A DNA stretch of 54,592 nt from Candidatus Altimarinota bacterium (GCA_016763975.1 JAESSS010000086.1:1-54592); one strand, 5' to 3'. Positions 22,729-31,648 are shown, counted from the first letter of the stretch. Notes: generated by a model from the sequence alone, not told the origin. A program made the numbers and translations.

Positions 22729-23037
22729 ATGATGAATATCAGGAATCAAAGTTGTCCCAGTGAAAAATGCACATATTTTGAACAGATTTGTGCAGGCAAC
22801 GTGGTGATTCATTCTCGTAAGGAGTCACGGTTTCGTTGTAATTGTTGTGGCAAAACTTGGGTGGGTCATCGGGAGAGCATGCATTATGGTTTGAGATCGG
22901 GGGAACGCAAAATTATGGTGACCGGTTATATGTTGGGTGAAGGATTTAGTATTCGGCATATTGCCAAGATGCTCAGTATCAGTCCAAGTACGGTTCAGCG
23001 TTTTAAAAAGCGTATCGCAAATTTTGTTGGGGCATAG
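22729..23037 (+). CDS. zinc-ribbon plus HTH protein (transposase N-terminus-like)
   Basis: 102 residues. The first half has paired Cys (CPSEKCTYFEQIC, then FRCNCCGKTW) like the zinc ribbon at the start of IS1/IS1595-type transposases, and the second half is a helix-turn-helix (FSIRHIAKMLSISPSTVQRFKKRI). No catalytic domain follows, so it is either a domesticated DNA-binding protein or a transposase remnant. It sits between the attenuator and ilvC, 38 bp upstream of ilvC on the same strand, and could be the local regulator. Confidence 0.65.
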   Translation: MMNIRNQSCPSEKCTYFEQICAGNVVIHSRKESRFRCNCCGKTWVGHRESMHYGLRSGERKIMVTGYMLGEGFSIRHIAKMLSISPSTVQRFKKRIANFVGA

Positions 23038-23075
23038 CTTGTGCTATATTTTCCCTGTTATTTAACGTTTATTAT

Positions 23076-24065
23076 ATGTCTGATGTGAAAATTTATCATG
23101 ATGCTGATGTGGATGAGGGAGTTTTGGAGGGCAAGAAAGTGGCGGTGATTGGTTATGGGGCTCAGGGTCGGGCGCAGGCTCGCATGATGCATGAATCTGG
23201 TGTGGAGATTGTGGTTGGTGCTAGGGAAAATGGCGCTTCTTGGAGCAAGGTTCAGGAGGATGGTTTGAAGGTGATGACAATTGCTGAGGCTGCGAAATGG
23301 GCTGATATTGTGCATATTTTGATTCCGGATGAATGTCAGAAGAAATGTTTTAATGAAGAAATTGTTGCTGGGTTGGTTGATGGAAATATTTTGTGTTTTT
23401 CACATGGTTTTGCGATTTGTTATGATCAAATTGTGCCGCCGGCAGGAGTTTCTGTGATTATGGTGGCGCCTAAATCTCCAGGTACCGAAGAATATAAATG
23501 TTTTAAAGAAGATAAAGGTGTGCCGGCTTTGATTTCAGCGAGAGTTGATAAAGGTGGTGCTAAGGAAATTGCTTTGGCGATGGCCAAAAAGATGAAATTT
23601 ACGAAGGCGGGAGTGATGGAATGTACTTTTGAGCAGGAGGCTTATGAAGATTTGTTTGGTGAACAGGCTGTGTTGTGTGGAGGTGTTGTGGAGCTAATCA
23701 AAACTGGATTTGAAGTGCTAACCGAGGGTGGATATCCGCCTGAGTTGGCTTATTTTGAATGTTTGCACGAGATGAAATTGATTGTGGATCTTTTGCAGGA
23801 GGGTGGCATAGAGAGGATGTATGAAGTGGTTTCTAATACTGCGGAATTTGGTGGACTGACTCGAGGAAAAAGGATTATTACTCCAGCGGTTAAGGAGGAA
23901 ATGAAGAAAATGTTGAAGGAGGTTGAGGATGGTACTTTTGCTAAGGAGTGGATTGAGGAGTCGGAAAATAATGGAATGAAGAGGCTGCTTGAATTGAGAA
24001 AAGAACAAGGAGAACACCCTATTGAAGTGGTTGGTAAAAAGATTAGAGGGATGTTTGGGCGTTAG
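23076..24065 (+). CDS. ilvC: ketol-acid reductoisomerase (IlvC)
   Basis: 329 residues, class I length. The NAD(P)-binding GYGAQG is at 26-31, followed by VVGARENGASW, whose Arg/Ser pattern suits NADPH. FSHGF (H110) and APK (K133) are present, D192 and E196 (YEDLFGEQ) supply Mg ligands, and VSNTAEFGG (S253) ends the knotted domain. It converts acetohydroxy acids into dihydroxy acids for Val, Leu and Ile. APKSPGTEEY deviates from the usual APKGPGH.VR. No ilvB, ilvD or ilvE is in the window, so the pathway partners are elsewhere or absent. It overlaps the convergent DUF59 gene by 4 bp. Confidence 0.95.
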   Translation: MSDVKIYHDADVDEGVLEGKKVAVIGYGAQGRAQARMMHESGVEIVVGARENGASWSKVQEDGLKVMTIAEAAKWADIVHILIPDECQKKCFNEEIVAGLVDGNILCFSHGFAICYDQIVPPAGVSVIMVAPKSPGTEEYKCFKEDKGVPALISARVDKGGAKEIALAMAKKMKFTKAGVMECTFEQEAYEDLFGEQAVLCGGVVELIKTGFEVLTEGGYPPELAYFECLHEMKLIVDLLQEGGIERMYEVVSNTAEFGGLTRGKRIITPAVKEEMKKMLKEVEDGTFAKEWIEESENNGMKRLLELRKEQGEHPIEVVGKKIRGMFGR

Positions 24066-24406
24066 ATTCCCCACATTAGTTCGCGAATTTCTGGATCTAT
24101 TCTGTCTTGGGTCCAGATGGGATTCCAAACGATCTCTGTCATTACACCAGTGACGCCTGGGTAGGTTCGCATGCTGTCTTCGACCATCATGATGATTTGT
24201 GGACCAAAAGGGCAACTCGGGCTTGTGAGCGTCATGTATACGGTGCAGAATCCTTCGTCGTTGATGTGGATTTGGTATACGAGGCCGAGGTCGACGATTC
24301 CGATATCAAGGTCGGGGTCGAGAATTTGGTTGAGCACTGCCCAGTATTTTTCTTTACGGTCTAGTATTGCTACTGGTTGGACTGTTTTGGTGGTGGATTT
24401 AGCCAT
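24062..24406 (-). CDS. DUF59/MIP18 family Fe-S assembly factor (SufT/PaaD-like)
   Basis: 114 residues. LNQILDPDLDIGIVDLGLVYQIHI and LTSPSCPFGPQIIMMVEDS reproduce the DUF59 signature (DPE..i.ivdLGLvy, T.p.CP....i), including its conserved Cys. These proteins help deliver or mature Fe-S clusters. It is the last gene of the suf operon and overlaps sufU by 8 bp. The N-terminus has a short extra segment (MAKSTTKTVQPVA). SufT is the closest named relative, but the exact subfamily is not certain. Confidence 0.88.
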   Translation of the reverse strand: MAKSTTKTVQPVAILDRKEKYWAVLNQILDPDLDIGIVDLGLVYQIHINDEGFCTVYMTLTSPSCPFGPQIIMMVEDSMRTYPGVTGVMTEIVWNPIWTQDRIDPEIRELMWGI

Positions 24407-24773
24407 TTTGTTGGTGTTGAAGGATAGCGTGTTTGATGGCCGCTAGGCCGAGGAGGGCGCATTTGATGCGACCGGCTGAGATTTCTACGTGTAGAAGCTC
24501 AAAAATGTAATCTTTGTCTAATTTTAGTATTTCTTCTAGTGATTTACCAATGATTTCATCAGAAACTAGTGACATTGAGGCGATAGAAATTGCACAGCCT
24601 TCCGATTCGTGGGCGATTTGGGTTACTTTGTTGTCGGTGATTTTGAGATCGAGATGAATTTTGTCTCCACAAGTGGGATTGTGTTCGACTACTTGCACAG
24701 TTGGATTGGTGAGAGTTCCGCTGTTTTGCGGGTCTTTGTAGTGGTCGAGAATGATTTCTGTGTAGAGGTCCAT
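24399..24773 (-). CDS. sufU: SufU-type Fe-S scaffold/sulfur acceptor
   Basis: 124 residues. The three Cys of the family are in place: C35 in NPTCGD (with D37), C60 in EGCAIS, and C105 in RIKCALLGL. It is shorter than Bacillus SufU (about 147 residues), but the 18-21-residue insert between the last motifs that distinguishes SufU from IscU is hard to judge by eye; placement directly behind sufS supports SufU. It accepts sulfur from SufS. Start and stop overlap sufS by one base. Confidence 0.9.
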   Translation of the reverse strand: MDLYTEIILDHYKDPQNSGTLTNPTVQVVEHNPTCGDKIHLDLKITDNKVTQIAHESEGCAISIASMSLVSDEIIGKSLEEILKLDKDYIFELLHVEISAGRIKCALLGLAAIKHAILQHQQNG

Positions 24774-25915
24774 TATGAGAAAAGTTTAATCACTTTTTCT
24801 AGAGCTTTCTCCGCCTGATCGATGTCTGCTGTTGTGTTGTAGATGTGGAATGACATGCGGGCGGTGGCTGGGACTCCGAGAGTGTTCATTAGTGGTTCGG
24901 CGCAGTGTTGGCCGGAACGGATGGCGACTTTGAATTCGTTGAATACTGAGGCGATGTCGTGTGGGTGGCTGCCTTTTACATTAAAGGAAAGTACGGCGGC
25001 TTGGTTTGGAGGAGTGTAGAGTGTCACTTCTGGGTGAGCGGAGAATTTTTCGATGGCGTAGTTGAGTAGTTCTGTGTCGTGGGTGGCGATTTTGTCGAAG
25101 CCGATTTTTGTGAGGGTTTCGAGGGCTGCTTTAAAGGCGATGACGTCGGCGATATTTGGTGTGCCGGCTTCCATTTTTGTGGGCATTGGGGCAAAGGTAC
25201 TTTCGTATTGGGAAACTGTCAGGATCATGTCGCCGCCAAATTGCATTGGTTTTAGATCGTGGGCTGTGTAGAGGATTCCGACTCCGGTTGGGCCGAGCAT
25301 TTTGTGGCTGGAGAGTGCAAGAAAGTCTGGTTTTAGTTTTTGCATGTCGATGGCGAAATGCGAGGCGTATTGGGCGGCGTCGACTAATACTTTTGTATCG
25401 TTGGCGTGGGCGAGGTCGATGATTTCTTGTAGTGGGGTGATGGTGCCGAGGACGTTGGACATGGCGGTGATTGCGACTAGTTTTGTGTTTGGGCTGAGGA
25501 GTTTTTTGTAGGCTTCGAGGTCGAGTGAGAGATCTTCTTTTAGTGGAATTACTCTTAGTTTGGCTTTTGTTTGTTGCCAAGGGACTAGGTTGGAGTGGTG
25601 CTCGAGAGCGGAGACGATGATTTCGTCTTCTGCTGTAAAATCGTGGCTGTGGGCGACGATGTTGATGGATTCGGTTGTGCCTTTGGTGAAGATGATTTGT
25701 TCAGGTTTGGCGTTGATGAAATCAGCGACAGCTTGGCGAGTTGCTTCGTATTGATCGGTGGCTTGTTCGGAAAGAGAATGGATGCCGCGGTGTACGTTGG
25801 CGGTGCCGTTTTCGTAATGTTCTGTGATAGCGTTAATAACGCTTGCCGGTTTCTGGGTGGTAGCGGCGTTGTCGAGGTAGTGGATGCCGGTTTTTAAAAA
25901 AGGAAAATCGATCAT
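24773..25915 (-). CDS. sufS: cysteine desulfurase SufS
   Basis: 380 residues. The PLP lysine is K205 (LSSHKMLGPTGVG) and the persulfide Cys is C338 in RSGQHCAEPLM, the short-loop group II arrangement. HRGIHSLSE, TKGTTESIN and LEHHSNLVPWQ are typical. It supplies sulfur for Fe-S clusters. N-terminus about 20 residues shorter than the E. coli protein, as in many minimal forms. Overlaps sufD by 4 bp (ATGA-type coupling). Confidence 0.95.
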   Translation of the reverse strand: MIDFPFLKTGIHYLDNAATTQKPASVINAITEHYENGTANVHRGIHSLSEQATDQYEATRQAVADFINAKPEQIIFTKGTTESINIVAHSHDFTAEDEIIVSALEHHSNLVPWQQTKAKLRVIPLKEDLSLDLEAYKKLLSPNTKLVAITAMSNVLGTITPLQEIIDLAHANDTKVLVDAAQYASHFAIDMQKLKPDFLALSSHKMLGPTGVGILYTAHDLKPMQFGGDMILTVSQYESTFAPMPTKMEAGTPNIADVIAFKAALETLTKIGFDKIATHDTELLNYAIEKFSAHPEVTLYTPPNQAAVLSFNVKGSHPHDIASVFNEFKVAIRSGQHCAEPLMNTLGVPATARMSFHIYNTTADIDQAEKALEKVIKLFS

Positions 25916-26526
25916 ACTAGTGCTTCAATTTTTTCAGATACTTTTTGGCGAATTTCTTCATCGTTGATCTTGTTGAGGTCTCCTTGGAGGAAGCCGCGGA
26001 TGAGCATTTCTTGAGCTTGGGATTTTCCAATGCCGCGGGATTGAAGATAGAAAAGTAGTTCTTCATCGACTCGTCCTACGGTAGCGGCGTGGCCGGCGGT
26101 GACGTCGTCTGCTTCGATTTCTAGGCAGGGGATTGTGATAGTTTTGGCATCTGGTGATAACATCAAAGTGTCGTGTGAAAGATAACAGTCGGTCATTTGA
26201 CCTTCTTTGGGGATTACGAGATTGCCACGGTAGTCTACCCTGGATTTATCGAAAAGAACGGAACGTGTGTAGTAGAAACCTTTTGTGTTTGTTGTTGGGT
26301 GGTGGGAAATTGTTTCCAAAGGGAATGAATTTTCTCCTTTTCCCAAAATAATTGCGTTGAAGTAAACTTCAGAATTTTCAGATTCCAAATAAAAATTTAG
26401 ATAAGCTTTTTCTTCCCAACCTTCAGTTAGTAGGGCGACTATTGTGAGATTTGCTCCTTCGGCCACGTGATAGTCAGTGGACTCTAGAGTCTCGAGAAAC
26501 AATGTTGTGTCTTTTGTAATATTCAT
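25912..26526 (-). CDS. sufD: SufD, short form
   Basis: 204 residues, about half the length of typical SufD (about 420). It retains the C-terminal beta-helix core: IPCLEIEADDVTAGHAATVGRVDEELLFYLQSRGIGKSQAQ matches the SufB/SufD family end. The large N-terminal helical domain is missing, but the start has a normal context and lies 4 bp after sufB, so this is a genuinely compact protein and not a truncated pseudogene. It pairs with SufB and SufC in the SufBCD assembly complex. Confidence 0.88.
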   Translation of the reverse strand: MNITKDTTLFLETLESTDYHVAEGANLTIVALLTEGWEEKAYLNFYLESENSEVYFNAIILGKGENSFPLETISHHPTTNTKGFYYTRSVLFDKSRVDYRGNLVIPKEGQMTDCYLSHDTLMLSPDAKTITIPCLEIEADDVTAGHAATVGRVDEELLFYLQSRGIGKSQAQEMLIRGFLQGDLNKINDEEIRQKVSEKIEALV

Positions 26527-26530
26527 ATAT

Positions 26531-27952
26531 CTAGCCTACAGAACCGGTCATTTCCAGTTCGAGTAATCGGGTTAATTCTAGGGCGTATTCCATTGGGAAT
26601 TCTTTGATAATTGGTTTGGCGAATCCGTTTACGATCATTGAAGCGGCTTCTTGTTCATCTAGTCCACGAGTTTGGAGGTAGAAGAGTTGTTCTTCGCCAA
26701 TTTTTGTCACTGTTGCTTCGTGGGCGATAGCCACGTCGTCTTCTTCGATTTTCATTGTTGGGTAAGTGTCACTGCGGGAGTCTCCGTCTAGGAGAAGGGC
26801 GTCACAGGCGATGTGACTCTTCACTCCGGTGGCTCCTTTGTTTACTTGAATTAGTCCGCGGTAAGTTCCACGTCCTCCGTCTTTGCAAACGGATTTTGAA
26901 ACTATTTTCGAACTAGTGTTTGGTGCTGCGTGAATGATTTTTGCGCCGGTGTCTTGATGTTGTTTTGCTCCTGAAAAAGCTAATGATTGAATTTCGCCAC
27001 GAGCCCCTTCACCGAGGAGGTAAACGGCTGGGTATTTCATTGTTAGTTTTGATCCGATATTACAATCGAGCCAGAACATTTCAGCATTTTTATAAGCAAA
27101 AGCACGTTTTGTTACTAAGTTATAAATGTTGTTGGACCAGTTTTGGATAGTTGTATATTGGCAACGTCCTCCTTCATTTACGATGATTTCTACAACTGCG
27201 GAATGTAGTGATTCTGAGCTGTAAGTTGGTGCGGTACAACCTTCGATGTAGTGAATGGAAGCGCCTTTTTCTACGATAATGAGGGTGCGTTCGAATTGCC
27301 CCATGTTTTCAGCATTGATGCGGAAGTATGCTTGTAGTGGTAATTCAATATGTACGCCTTCTGGTACATAAATAAATGATCCTCCTGACCAAACTGCTGA
27401 GTTGAGAGCAGAAAATTTGTTGTCGTGTGCGGGGATTACTGTGCCGAAATATTTTTTGAAAAGTTCTGGATATTTTTTAAGTGCCTCGTCAGTTGATTCA
27501 AAAATTACTCCTTGGTCTTTGAGACTTTGGTGTAATGAATGATAAACCACTTCTGATTCGAATTGGGCTCCGGTTCCAGCTAAAAATTCTTTTTCAGCTT
27601 GAGGAATGCCAAGTCTTTCAAAAGTTGTTTTGATTTCTGATGGTACTTCGTTCCAATCAGTTTTTTCAGTATCTTGTGGGCGGATGTAATAATAAATATT
27701 GTCGAGGTCGAGAGCTTTTACGTTTCCACCCCATTCCGGCATTGGTTTTTTCTTGAAGATTTCATAAGCCTTCAATCGATATTCCAACATCCATTCCGGT
27801 TCGTCCTTCTGTCGTGAAATTTCACGAATCACTTCTTCACTCAATCCTTTGGGTGCTTTGTAGACCGGTTTGGTTTCGGTCTTAAACCCAAATTTATAAT
27901 TTGAGAGAGTGTCTTTGATTAGATCATGTGTTTGTGTAGGTACTCTAGACAT
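26531..27952 (-). CDS. sufB: SufB, Fe-S cluster assembly scaffold
   Basis: 473 residues, full length. Motifs WMLEYRLKAYEIF, SALNSAVWSGGSFIYVPEGV, GCTAPTYSSESLHSAVVEI, HQDTGAKIIHAAPNTSSKIVSKS followed by CKDGG (C356) and EEDDVAIAHEATVTKIGEEQ are all SufB hallmarks. It builds clusters together with SufC (ATPase) and SufD. Gene order C-B-D is the usual one; it overlaps sufC by 8 bp (ATG inside the end of sufC). Confidence 0.96.
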   Translation of the reverse strand: MSRVPTQTHDLIKDTLSNYKFGFKTETKPVYKAPKGLSEEVIREISRQKDEPEWMLEYRLKAYEIFKKKPMPEWGGNVKALDLDNIYYYIRPQDTEKTDWNEVPSEIKTTFERLGIPQAEKEFLAGTGAQFESEVVYHSLHQSLKDQGVIFESTDEALKKYPELFKKYFGTVIPAHDNKFSALNSAVWSGGSFIYVPEGVHIELPLQAYFRINAENMGQFERTLIIVEKGASIHYIEGCTAPTYSSESLHSAVVEIIVNEGGRCQYTTIQNWSNNIYNLVTKRAFAYKNAEMFWLDCNIGSKLTMKYPAVYLLGEGARGEIQSLAFSGAKQHQDTGAKIIHAAPNTSSKIVSKSVCKDGGRGTYRGLIQVNKGATGVKSHIACDALLLDGDSRSDTYPTMKIEEDDVAIAHEATVTKIGEEQLFYLQTRGLDEQEAASMIVNGFAKPIIKEFPMEYALELTRLLELEMTGSVG

Positions 27953-28739
27953 ATTTTTTGTAACCGTTATCTTCTAATTCTTGAGCTAGTTCTGCACCGC
28001 CAGATTTGATGATGCGTCCATCGTGCATGATGTGCACGTGATGGGGTTTGATGTAATTGAGAATTCTTTGGTAGTGAGTGATTAATAGTATTCCGCAGTT
28101 TGTTTGTTCGAAATTTTTGTTGATTCCTTCTGAAACAATCTCTAGGGCGTCGATGTCGAGGCCTGAATCTATTTCATCTAGAAGTGCTATTTTTGGTTCT
28201 AGTACCGCCATTTGGGCGATTTCTGTGCGTTTCTTTTCTCCTCCTGAAAAACCTTCATTAACTCCACGTCCGATGAAAGATCTGTGCATTCCTAGTTCTT
28301 CAGTTTTTGCTTTCATAGTTTTCATAAAAGCTACTGGTCCGATTTTTTCGCCGGTGATAGCCATTTTTGAGTGACGTAGGAAGTTGCCTAGAGTGACGCC
28401 GGCTATTTCGATAGGGTGTTGAAATCCGAGGAATAATCCTAGTTTTGCGCGTTCTTCAGGTTCCATTTCGAGGATGTTTTCGCCGTTAAACAAAGCTTCA
28501 CCCTTTGTAACTTCGTATTTTGGGTGACCCATCAACACTTTGCAGAGTGTACTTTTGCCTGAACCGTTTGGTCCCATGATGGTGTGAATTTGGCCAGAAG
28601 AAATTGTAAGACTGAGTCCTTTGAGAATTTTTTGTCCATCAACTTCGGCGTGAATGTCGATGATTTCTAGAGTGTTCATAGTGGGGCGTTGATGTGAATT
28701 AATAGAGTTTTCTGTTGTAGGGTTTGTTGCGATTTTCAT
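27945..28739 (-). CDS. sufC: SufC, Fe-S assembly ATPase
   Basis: 264 residues. Walker A GPNGSGKST (56-64), ABC signature FSGGEKKR (164-171), Walker B IALLDEID (184-191) and GILLITHYQRIL are all present. The ATG at 28739 overlaps the TGA of the Rrf2 gene (ATGA), supporting coupling, but the family normally starts at MNTLEIIDIH (ATG 28679), so the first 20 residues may be extra. Provides ATP-driven conformational change in SufBCD. Confidence 0.95.
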   Translation of the reverse strand: MKIATNPTTENSINSHQRPTMNTLEIIDIHAEVDGQKILKGLSLTISSGQIHTIMGPNGSGKSTLCKVLMGHPKYEVTKGEALFNGENILEMEPEERAKLGLFLGFQHPIEIAGVTLGNFLRHSKMAITGEKIGPVAFMKTMKAKTEELGMHRSFIGRGVNEGFSGGEKKRTEIAQMAVLEPKIALLDEIDSGLDIDALEIVSEGINKNFEQTNCGILLITHYQRILNYIKPHHVHIMHDGRIIKSGGAELAQELEDNGYKKYV

Positions 28740-29167
28740 TCTTGGAGAAAGTTAGCAAGTGATGTTTGGTCGAAATGAGTTTTGATTTGTTCGTTTAGTT
28801 TTTTGAATCCGGGACGAATTGTGCAATAAGCTTCGTAACTACATTCTGATGATTTGAGGCAAGGAACTACTGCGATTGGCCCTTCGAGTGCTTCGATAAT
28901 TTCTTTTAAACTAATTTCTTCAGGTGTTTGGCAGAGTCTGTATCCACCGTTTTTTCCTCTTTCTGCTTTGATAAATCCGGATAATTGTAATTCACGAGCG
29001 ACTTTTTGTAAAAAGGAAAAGCTAAGCCTTTTTTCTTCAGCTATATTTTTGACTGAACGTAGTTCTTTTTTCACTGCTAGACTGGCCAAAAGTATGATGG
29101 CATAGTCCACTTTTTGAGTGAGATGGAGGGCTCCGCTGCGCTTATTTTCTTTGCATTGCATTTTCAT
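28736..29167 (-). CDS. Rrf2 family regulator (IscR/SufR-like)
   Basis: 143 residues. The winged-helix domain (HLTQKVDYAIILLASLAVK, SFLQKVARELQLSGFIKAERGKNGGYRL) is followed by three Cys at 103, 109 and 115 (CLKSSECSYEAYC), the usual Fe-S cluster ligands of IscR-type regulators. It heads the suf operon, so it probably senses cluster status and controls the operon. The palindrome CATACT-N5-AGTATG overlaps its own start. An ATG two codons downstream is a possible alternative start. Confidence 0.92.
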   Translation of the reverse strand: MKMQCKENKRSGALHLTQKVDYAIILLASLAVKKELRSVKNIAEEKRLSFSFLQKVARELQLSGFIKAERGKNGGYRLCQTPEEISLKEIIEALEGPIAVVPCLKSSECSYEAYCTIRPGFKKLNEQIKTHFDQTSLANFLQE

Positions 29168-29181
29168 ACTGTTTTAGTATG
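29165..29181. promoter_or_regulatory. palindrome at the start of the suf operon
   Basis: CATACT-GTTTT-AGTATG: perfect 6-bp arms with a 5-bp spacer. It overlaps the start codon of the Rrf2 gene (29165-29167). Position and symmetry suit an Rrf2-type operator that would block transcription start or early elongation of the operon. Confidence 0.5.
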
Positions 29182-29299
29182 GATTGGAGTATTATTTTAG
29201 CTTTCTGTCTAGTCACTGTCAACGGGAGTTCTGCGTGCAAAGTATAAGTACTTTGAGTTGGTTGGAGAATTGATATTTGTTGTCTTTGAAGCGTCATAA

Positions 29300-29395
29300 C
29301 TACATCATAAATAGATAAATTAGAGCGATTGCCGCGATAATTCCTAGTACTTTTTTCTCTTTTTTGTTTAACATTACACGAGGATTAATTGGCAT
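29300..29395 (-). CDS. candidate 31-residue membrane peptide
   Basis: MPINPRVMLNKKEKK followed by VLGIIAAIALIYLFMM: a charged N-terminus and one hydrophobic segment that ends the protein, the layout of small tail-anchored peptides. The start follows AAGT and no Shine-Dalgarno is seen. It is the only plausible gene in the 286-bp gap between the suf operon and the glycan cluster. Moderate to low confidence because of its length. Confidence 0.35.
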   Translation of the reverse strand: MPINPRVMLNKKEKKVLGIIAAIALIYLFMM

Positions 29396-29453
29396 ACTTA
29401 TAGTATTTTTCCCGTATTTCTGCTAATATCCGGGCCGATTTAAACAAATTATT

Positions 29454-30536
29454 ATGTTGAATGTTGCGATTGTTGGTTTGGGTTATTGGGGACCGAATTT
29501 GTTACGTAATTTTTACGGGATAAAGGACGTCTGCAAGGTGCAATATGCCTGTGATTTAAGTGAAAAAAATATCAATAAATTTAAAGGACAATATCCTGAT
29601 GTTCAGTTTGTGCAGGATTTTGAGGAAATGTTAAAAGACGAGACTTTAGATGCGGTTGTGATTGCTACTCCGGTTGAGACTCATTATAAATTGGGCAAAA
29701 TGGCGTTGGAGGCCGGGAAACATCTACTTTTGGAGAAACCGATGTGTAGTAATTCTGAAGAATGTCAGGAATTGATTAACTTAGCTAAGGAAAAGAATTT
29801 GATTCTGATGGTTGATCATATTTTCTTGTACACTTCTGTGATTCGCAAGATGAAGGAGCTAGTGGATGACGGTACGATGGGAGATTTGTATTATTTTGAT
29901 TCAGAGAGAATTAATGTTTCATTGGTGAGATCTGATGTCAGTGTGATTTGGGATTTGGCACCGCACGATATTTCGATTATGTACTATCTTTTTGAGGGTA
30001 AGAAACCGAAATCAATTTATGTAATTGGCAATCAACGCAAAGGTCAAAAAGTGACAGAGATGGCTTATATTTCTGTGGAATTTGAAGACGGTACGATTGG
30101 TCATATTCATGTTTCTTGGCTTTCTTCTGTGAAAATTAGACAGACACTTCTTGGTGGTTCAAAGAAAATGCTTAAGTTTGATCAGCTGGATATGGTTGAA
30201 CAGCTCAAGATTTATGATCGTGGACATTTGCCAACTCAGGACGAGGTGACTGTTTTTCAGCCGGCATATATGGCAGGTGATATTCATGTGCCACGTTTGA
30301 ATAATGTGGAGGCTTTGAAGGTTGAAGCACTACATTTCTTGGCTTGTATTAGAGGAGAAGAGCAGCCGATGGTGACTGGTGAAGATGGTCGAGATGTGGT
30401 GAGAGTGTTGCAGGCTTGTGATGAAAGTTTGAAGTTGGGACAAAAGATTTATTTAAATACCCTCACGCCTTTTAGCGAGGATAGAAAGGGTGAAATTTCT
30501 AAAACAACTACACATGAGCAGAGTAAAGTTTCTTGA
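29454..30536 (+). CDS. Gfo/Idh/MocA family sugar dehydrogenase
   Basis: 360 residues. The Rossmann motif GLGYWG is at 8-13, VVIATPVETHYKL follows, and LLLEKPMCS places the conserved EKP at 94-96. The second domain begins LMVDHIFLYTSVIRKMKEL, and WDLAPHDISIMYYLF carries the expected catalytic His. Resembles WlbA/WbpB-type enzymes that oxidise nucleotide sugars at C3 before transamination. It is the first gene of a five-gene plus-strand cluster; the end overlaps the following aminotransferase gene by 23 bp. Confidence 0.9.
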   Translation: MLNVAIVGLGYWGPNLLRNFYGIKDVCKVQYACDLSEKNINKFKGQYPDVQFVQDFEEMLKDETLDAVVIATPVETHYKLGKMALEAGKHLLLEKPMCSNSEECQELINLAKEKNLILMVDHIFLYTSVIRKMKELVDDGTMGDLYYFDSERINVSLVRSDVSVIWDLAPHDISIMYYLFEGKKPKSIYVIGNQRKGQKVTEMAYISVEFEDGTIGHIHVSWLSSVKIRQTLLGGSKKMLKFDQLDMVEQLKIYDRGHLPTQDEVTVFQPAYMAGDIHVPRLNNVEALKVEALHFLACIRGEEQPMVTGEDGRDVVRVLQACDESLKLGQKIYLNTLTPFSEDRKGEISKTTTHEQSKVS

Positions 30537-31647
30537 CCTTAAAGCCCAGTATCCATTGATCAAAGATGAAATCATGCGAAAGTTTGATGATATTTTGGAT
30601 CGTACCGGTTTTGTTTCCGGGAAATATGTGACTGAGTTTGAGAAGAAATTTGCTGAGTATGTGGGAGTGAAACACGCGATTGCTTGTACAAGTGGTACGA
30701 CTGCTTTGTATCTTCCGCTTTTGGCCAAAGGAATTGGTCCTGGGGATGAGGTGATCATGCCGGTAAATACTTTTATCGCGACTGCTGAGGCGGTTTCATT
30801 GCTTGGAGCTAAACCAGTTTTTGTGGATATCGATGAGGCTACTTGCAACATGGATGTTGAGAAAATTGAGGCTGCGATTACAGATAAAACTGTGGGAATT
30901 ATTCCGGTTCATCTTTATGGGCAGTGTGTGGATATGGATCGAGTTAGTGAGATTGCTGACAAAGCTGGTTTGTGGGTGATTGAGGATGCGTGTCAGGCTC
31001 ATGGAGCGGCTTATCGTGGTCGCAATGCTGGTTCGATGTCGGATGCTGCGGCTTTTTCTTTTTATCCTGGTAAGAACTTAGGTTCTTGGGGTGAAGGTGG
31101 TGCGGTGGTGACTGACAACGATGAGTTGGCTGAAAAAATGAGATTGTTGGTGGGACATGGCAGTATCAAAAAATATTATCATAAGGTTGTGGGAGGCAAT
31201 TTCCGAATGACTGAGTTTCAGGGAGCGGTTTTGGATACGAAGATTGAATTTTTGGAGCAGTGGAATGAAGGTCGTAGAAAAAATGCACATCTCTATATGC
31301 AGGAGTTGGCGAATGTTGAAGGTTTGAGACTTCCTCATGTTGAGGAGTTCAATAAACCGGTTTGGCATCTTTTTGTGGTGAGAGTGGGGAATCGTGAGGC
31401 ATTTATGGATGCTTTGAAAGAACGTGAAATTGATTGTGGTATTCATTATCCATTCCCATTACATCTTTGTGAGGCTTATGCACATTTGGGTTATAAAGAA
31501 GGAGATTTCCCTGTGGCAGAAAAAGTACAAAAGGAAATTGTTTCTTTGCCGATGTACGCTGAGCTTAGTCGTGACGATATTGTTCGTGTTGGGGAATGTG
31601 TCAGGGAGATTTTGGTAGAGAGTTCGGTCGCAACCGTAAGCCAATAA
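30514..31647 (+). CDS. DegT/DnrJ/EryC1/StrS sugar aminotransferase
   Basis: 377 residues from ATG 30514 (MSRVKFLDLKAQYPLI, the family's usual start); an ATG at 30490 would add eight residues. SGTTALYLPLLA, EDACQAHGA and the PLP-lysine motif FSFYPGKNLGSWGEGGA (K187) are canonical. It transfers an amino group to a keto-sugar nucleotide, presumably the product of the upstream dehydrogenase. Substrate not determinable from sequence alone. Confidence 0.93.
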   Translation: MSRVKFLDLKAQYPLIKDEIMRKFDDILDRTGFVSGKYVTEFEKKFAEYVGVKHAIACTSGTTALYLPLLAKGIGPGDEVIMPVNTFIATAEAVSLLGAKPVFVDIDEATCNMDVEKIEAAITDKTVGIIPVHLYGQCVDMDRVSEIADKAGLWVIEDACQAHGAAYRGRNAGSMSDAAAFSFYPGKNLGSWGEGGAVVTDNDELAEKMRLLVGHGSIKKYYHKVVGGNFRMTEFQGAVLDTKIEFLEQWNEGRRKNAHLYMQELANVEGLRLPHVEEFNKPVWHLFVVRVGNREAFMDALKEREIDCGIHYPFPLHLCEAYAHLGYKEGDFPVAEKVQKEIVSLPMYAELSRDDIVRVGECVREILVESSVATVSQ

Positions 31648-31648
31648 T

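Noticed and set aside
25131-25580. 149-codon open frame within sufS
   Set aside because: Arg/His/Pro-rich shadow of the sufS coding sequence; sufS motifs are complete in the other frame.
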